A DNA stretch of 7,708 nt, from NCBI GenBank assembly GCA_025928535.1, contig JAICJJ010000112.1:1-7708 (forward strand). Direction: 5' to 3'. The notes beneath the pieces are model-generated. The model saw nothing but the letters and a program-made list of their open reading frames with translations, searched no databases and was not told the DNA's origin. The position numbers were made by a program, and so were the translations under genes. Below are positions 5,780 through 7,708 of this stretch, piece by piece. The stretch comes from Thermomicrobiales bacterium. Lineage in GTDB: Bacteria; Chloroflexota; Chloroflexia; Thermomicrobiales; UBA6265. Each line of letters opens with the position of its first letter. The first letter of the stretch is position 1.

Positions 5780-6004
5780 TTACTTGCTGTGCTTCTTCTG
5801 CCCGTGCGTTCGGGTATGCCGGGCGTGATGCCGATGGGCAGCGACCCCGCTGCCATGATGATGCGACCGACGCGACAGACGGGCCGCCGTCGGATGCGTC
5901 TTGGCGTGGTGCGCCGACGCGACGTTGATCGAGCCGCTCGCCCCCAATCCCGCGAGCAGCAACGCCAGCACGCCGCTGAGCGCCGCCATACGAAGTTTGC
6001 TCAT
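5780..6004 (-). CDS. Secreted histidine-rich cationic miniprotein, paralogue B
   Basis: A 74-residue preprotein. MSKLRM plus a hydrophobic core (7-23) form a signal peptide, with VASA-HH (28-33) as a good cleavage site. The mature part of about 43 residues has 12 His, is strongly basic, and has no Asp, Glu or Cys. It shares HAKTHPTA, an RR pair, HHHGSGVAAHRHHARH (48-63) and RTHGQ with paralogue A; DNA identity in that block is also high, pointing to a tandem duplication. The start is ATG 6004, with AAGGAAGGG ending about 6 nt upstream; a further ATG at 6052 has no such site. It is the first gene of the minus-strand run that leads to the two-component pair, and is divergent from recX. Function is unknown; metal or proton binding is inferred from composition. 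Confidence 0.78.
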   Translation of the reverse strand: MSKLRMAALSGVLALLLAGLGASGSINVASAHHAKTHPTAARLSRRSHHHGSGVAAHRHHARHTRTHGQKKHSK

Positions 6005-6089
6005 TTCGATCCCTTCCTTTCGAGTCCCCTTCCAGAGCATGCCGAAGACCACCCATCGCTGAACCCACGCTTATCCTGCGACGACGGCC

Positions 6090-6125
6090 TTAGAAATCAA
6101 TTAGAGCTCCAATTGGCGTTTCTAA
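6090..6125. promoter_or_regulatory. 36-bp near-palindrome in an AT-rich island, likely operator or hairpin
   Basis: TTAGAAA (6090-6096) mirrors TTTCTAA (6119-6125). Inside, CAATTAGAGCTCCAATTG (6098-6115) is palindromic at 16 of 18 positions around GAGCTC. The stretch 6091-6180 is only about 39% GC in an otherwise very GC-rich window. It lies about 90 nt before His-rich paralogue B on the minus strand. TTGATT within it (complement of 6095-6100) and GATAAG (complement of 6070-6075) could be a poorly spaced -35/-10 pair. Symmetry and position suit a dimeric regulator, possibly the nearby OmpR-type protein, though OmpR sites are usually direct repeats. No gene is seen in the rest of 6005-6327. 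Confidence 0.5.
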
Positions 6126-6315
6126 GAAATTTGAGGCGAAGTCCTTAACCAGACAGGAATATTAGAGTTGCGTTAGACCAGCAAAACCAAGCCCACAGCC
6201 GATTCAGGCGAACCTTCAGAGCATTTGGCCAGACGGCGATGCCGGGCGAACGGCGCGCGGGCGGTACGATTCCACGATGACGGTCGATGAGTCCGCGATC
6301 GAACCGGACGGCGGC

Positions 6316-6321
6316 AAGGAG
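6316..6321 (+). promoter_or_regulatory. Ribosome binding site deciding the recX start
   Basis: AAGGAG lies 6 nt before the ATG at 6328. An in-frame ATG at 6277 lacks such a site, although TACGAT (6265-6270), 6 nt before it, could drive a leaderless transcript. Confidence 0.7.
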
Positions 6322-6327
6322 ACCCGC

Positions 6328-7086
6328 ATGAACCAGGACGACGCCAAACCGCCCCGCCGGAGCGGCTTCGGCCGGCGGCCGCAGCCGGAACCGGACGAAC
6401 GTCCCCAGCCGAGGCCAGGCCGCGTCACCGACCTGTCGCCGCAAGCGCGCGACCGGGAACGACTGAATGTCGAAATCGACGGCGCGTTCGCGTTCGGCAT
6501 CGATCGCGAAGCCGCGCTCGCGGAAGGGTTGCGGATCGGCGAGCACCTCGACGCCGCCCGGATCGCGGCCTTGCTCGCGGCCGACGACACGGCCCGCGCG
6601 ACCGCCGCGGCGCTGGCGTTCCTGGGCTATCGTCCGCGGACGGAACGGGAAGTACGCGATCGGCTGCGCGAACGCGGGTTCGCGCCAGCGACGATCGACG
6701 CGGTCGTCGCGCGGCTGCACGGCTGGCGCTATCTCGATGACGCCGGCTTCGCTCGCGCCTGGGTCGAACGACGGGTCGAGCACCACCCGCGCGGTCGCCG
6801 CCTCCTGGAGCAGGAATTGCGGCGCAAGGGAATCGACCGCGAATTGGCCCGTGACACGCTGGACGAAGCGCCGCTGGACGAAATCGCGGCGGCGACCGAA
6901 CTGGCCCGCAAGCGAGCCGCGACCTACGCCGGCGACGATCCGGCGACCGCCCGGCGGCGACTCGGCGCCTATCTGCAGCGACGCGGCTTCGGCTATGCCG
7001 CGGTGCGGGCGGCGCTGGCGACGGCGTTCGGCGACGGCGAAACCGGATTCGACCCGGACGAGCCGCCGCAGCCGGGCGAAACCTGA
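6328..7086 (+). CDS. recX: Regulatory protein RecX
   Basis: RecX binds RecA filaments and limits recombination and SOS activity in the cytoplasm. The 252-residue protein is of the long form. A low-complexity, Pro/Arg-rich tail (1-45) precedes the N-terminal module RLNVEIDGAFAFGI (45-58) and a helix ending in ALLAAD. Three tandem three-helix RecX repeats follow: FLGYRPRTEREVRDRLRERG (98-117); YLDDAGFARAWVERR (135-149) with GRRLLEQELRRKGID (156-170); and a third around 185-235 with RRLGAYLQRRGFGYAAVRAAL. The last two are the family's diagnostic patterns. The start is set by the AAGGAG site. No recA is adjacent; recX stands alone, divergent from the His-rich genes and convergent with the DHp-only gene 28 nt away. 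An acidic, Pro-rich tail closes the protein. Confidence 0.92.
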   Translation: MNQDDAKPPRRSGFGRRPQPEPDERPQPRPGRVTDLSPQARDRERLNVEIDGAFAFGIDREAALAEGLRIGEHLDAARIAALLAADDTARATAAALAFLGYRPRTEREVRDRLRERGFAPATIDAVVARLHGWRYLDDAGFARAWVERRVEHHPRGRRLLEQELRRKGIDRELARDTLDEAPLDEIAAATELARKRAATYAGDDPATARRRLGAYLQRRGFGYAAVRAALATAFGDGETGFDPDEPPQPGET

Positions 7087-7114
7087 AGCCGCCGCCAGGG
7101 CCGCGAACGGGGCG

Positions 7115-7348
7115 TCACTGCTCGCGCCCGCTCCGGAGCAGCGCCGCGATCAACCGCGCCAATGCCGTTTCGATGGCGTCGAGATCGGCCTCGATCCGAA
7201 CGCCGTCGATCTCGCCGCGCCGCACCCGCCGCTGCAGCAACTGCACCCGGCCGACGACGATCGTCAGCGGCGTCCGCAACTCATGCGAGAAATGTTCCGA
7301 CCGCCGAATCTCCTCGATCGCGTCCGGATCGGGTTGAGGCTGCTCCAT
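7115..7348 (-). CDS. Stand-alone histidine-kinase DHp (HisKA) domain protein
   Basis: A 77-residue protein that is almost entirely a dimerisation/phosphoacceptor domain. FSHELRTPLTIVVGRVQLLQRR (20-41) is a canonical H-box helix with His22 as the phosphorylatable residue. After a short loop, LDAIETALARLIAALLRSGRE (56-76) matches the second DHp helix. It stops there, with no ATPase (N, G1, G2 box) domain; downstream DNA on this strand is the antisense of recX, so no frameshifted kinase remnant follows. It has no membrane segment. The start is ATG 7348, with AGGAG 7 nt upstream; the longer open frame to 7573 is repeat-derived. It could act as a phosphotransfer shuttle, a dimerising decoy for kinases, or a split-kinase half. 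It is also possibly a decayed remnant, but the intact site and codon bias argue for a live gene. Confidence 0.78.
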   Translation of the reverse strand: MEQPQPDPDAIEEIRRSEHFSHELRTPLTIVVGRVQLLQRRVRRGEIDGVRIEADLDAIETALARLIAALLRSGREQ

Positions 7349-7441
7349 CGCTCGTCTCCTCCGCCCCGTCCGCGGCGGACGCGGAGTTCGTCGACGTCCC
7401 GCTCCCGAAGGCGCCATGCACATCCCGGGCCGCGGTTGCGA

Positions 7442-7465
7442 GTCGGGAAGTCGAGGAGTCGAGAA
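7442..7465 (-). repeat. Inverted octamer array
   Basis: GTCGGGAA, GTCGAGGA and GTCGAGAA stand head to tail (7442-7465). They are reverse complements of TYCYCGAC octamers and so oppose the array at 7612-7659. The stretch 7349-7441, upstream of the DHp gene start, shows no other recognisable feature. Confidence 0.8.
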
Positions 7466-7516
7466 GAGCGTAGCCGGGGCGGCGAGTCGGCACGGGGTCG
7501 TTGTCCTGCGTCTCAA

Positions 7517-7559
7517 CGAAGCATCTCGGCGTTCCGGATATCCAAGCCGAGATGCTTCG
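7517..7559. repeat. Interspersed repeat with perfect 14-bp stem
   Basis: CGAAGCATCTCGGC (7517-7530) and GCCGAGATGCTTCG (7546-7559) are exact reverse complements around a 15-nt loop containing the palindrome GGATATCC. Beyond the right arm, CTGCGGCTCAGCATGACGA extends to 7578 and matches, with changes, the end of the element at 1429-1544. The left outer end (from about 7499) is only partly complementary to it. This is the same repeat family in a different, hairpin-forming arrangement. Confidence 0.8.
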
Positions 7560-7611
7560 CTGCGGCTCAGCATGACGAGGGTAGGCGCCGCGCCTCGCTC
7601 CGCTGCTCGAC

Positions 7612-7659
7612 TCCTCGACTCCTCGACTCCTCGACTCGCCGACTCCCCGACTCCCCGAC
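7612..7659 (+). repeat. Octamer tandem array, copy 3 (six units)
   Basis: Three TCCTCGAC units, one TCGCCGAC and two TCCCCGAC follow each other without spacers. Together with the inverted array at 7442-7465 they could form the arms of a hairpin about 215 nt long. The remaining 7660-7708 contains no assignable gene, though AAGGTAGGA at the very end could be the ribosome binding site of a gene beyond the window. Confidence 0.85.
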
Positions 7660-7708
7660 TCCCCAGGGCAATCGCATTTCAGCCGGCGAGGAGATGCCGA
7701 AGGTAGGA

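Noticed and set aside
6145..6786. 213-codon open frame on the minus strand
   Set aside because: Shadow of recX; the RecX repeats on the plus strand are unambiguous.
7349..7573. N-terminal extension of the DHp protein
   Set aside because: It translates the interspersed repeat; ATG 7348 has an ideal ribosome binding site.

Overview
The window is 7.7 kb of GC-rich bacterial DNA with clear Shine-Dalgarno sites, several GTG starts and strong G/C bias at third codon positions. Gene content and style fit a Thermomicrobia/Sphaerobacter-like member of the Chloroflexota: an archaeal/actinobacterial-style prenyl synthase, a long-form RecX, and above all intergenic arrays of an 8-bp unit of the form TYCYCGAC (read through, it gives LPDSPTPR-like peptides, which I recall as common in that group). 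The taxonomic call is inference; no marker gene here settles it.

Layout, left to right. The last 15 codons of an unidentified gene (+) are followed by a repeat-bearing gap, then a trans-polyprenyl diphosphate synthase (+, 242-1321). A second gap carries a MITE-like inverted-repeat element and four perfect octamers, which end just before the ribosome binding site of an orotate-phosphoribosyltransferase-like protein (+, 1602-2177). Convergent to it is a small four-helix membrane protein (-, 2252-2656). After a hairpin-rich gap come four minus-strand genes, read right to left: two paralogous, secreted, histidine-rich cationic miniproteins (5780-6004 and 5133-5426), an OmpR-family response regulator (4304-5029) and its histidine kinase (2935-4302), the last two separated by 1 nt. 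An AT-rich island with a 36-bp near-palindrome lies between the upstream miniprotein and the divergent recX (+, 6328-7086). recX converges on a 77-aa protein that is a bare histidine-kinase DHp domain (-, 7115-7348). The window ends in a composite repeat with octamer arrays in opposite orientations around a 14-bp hairpin.

The most unusual candidate system is the minus-strand run of two His-rich exported miniproteins plus a two-component pair. It recalls in composition, not in demonstrable homology, the periplasmic acid-shock protein Asr of enterobacteria and its control by OmpR-type regulators. A metal, acid or envelope-stress response is the simplest hypothesis. The stand-alone DHp protein, the phosphoribosyltransferase with an altered PRPP loop, and the repeat elements next to gene starts are the other points of interest.
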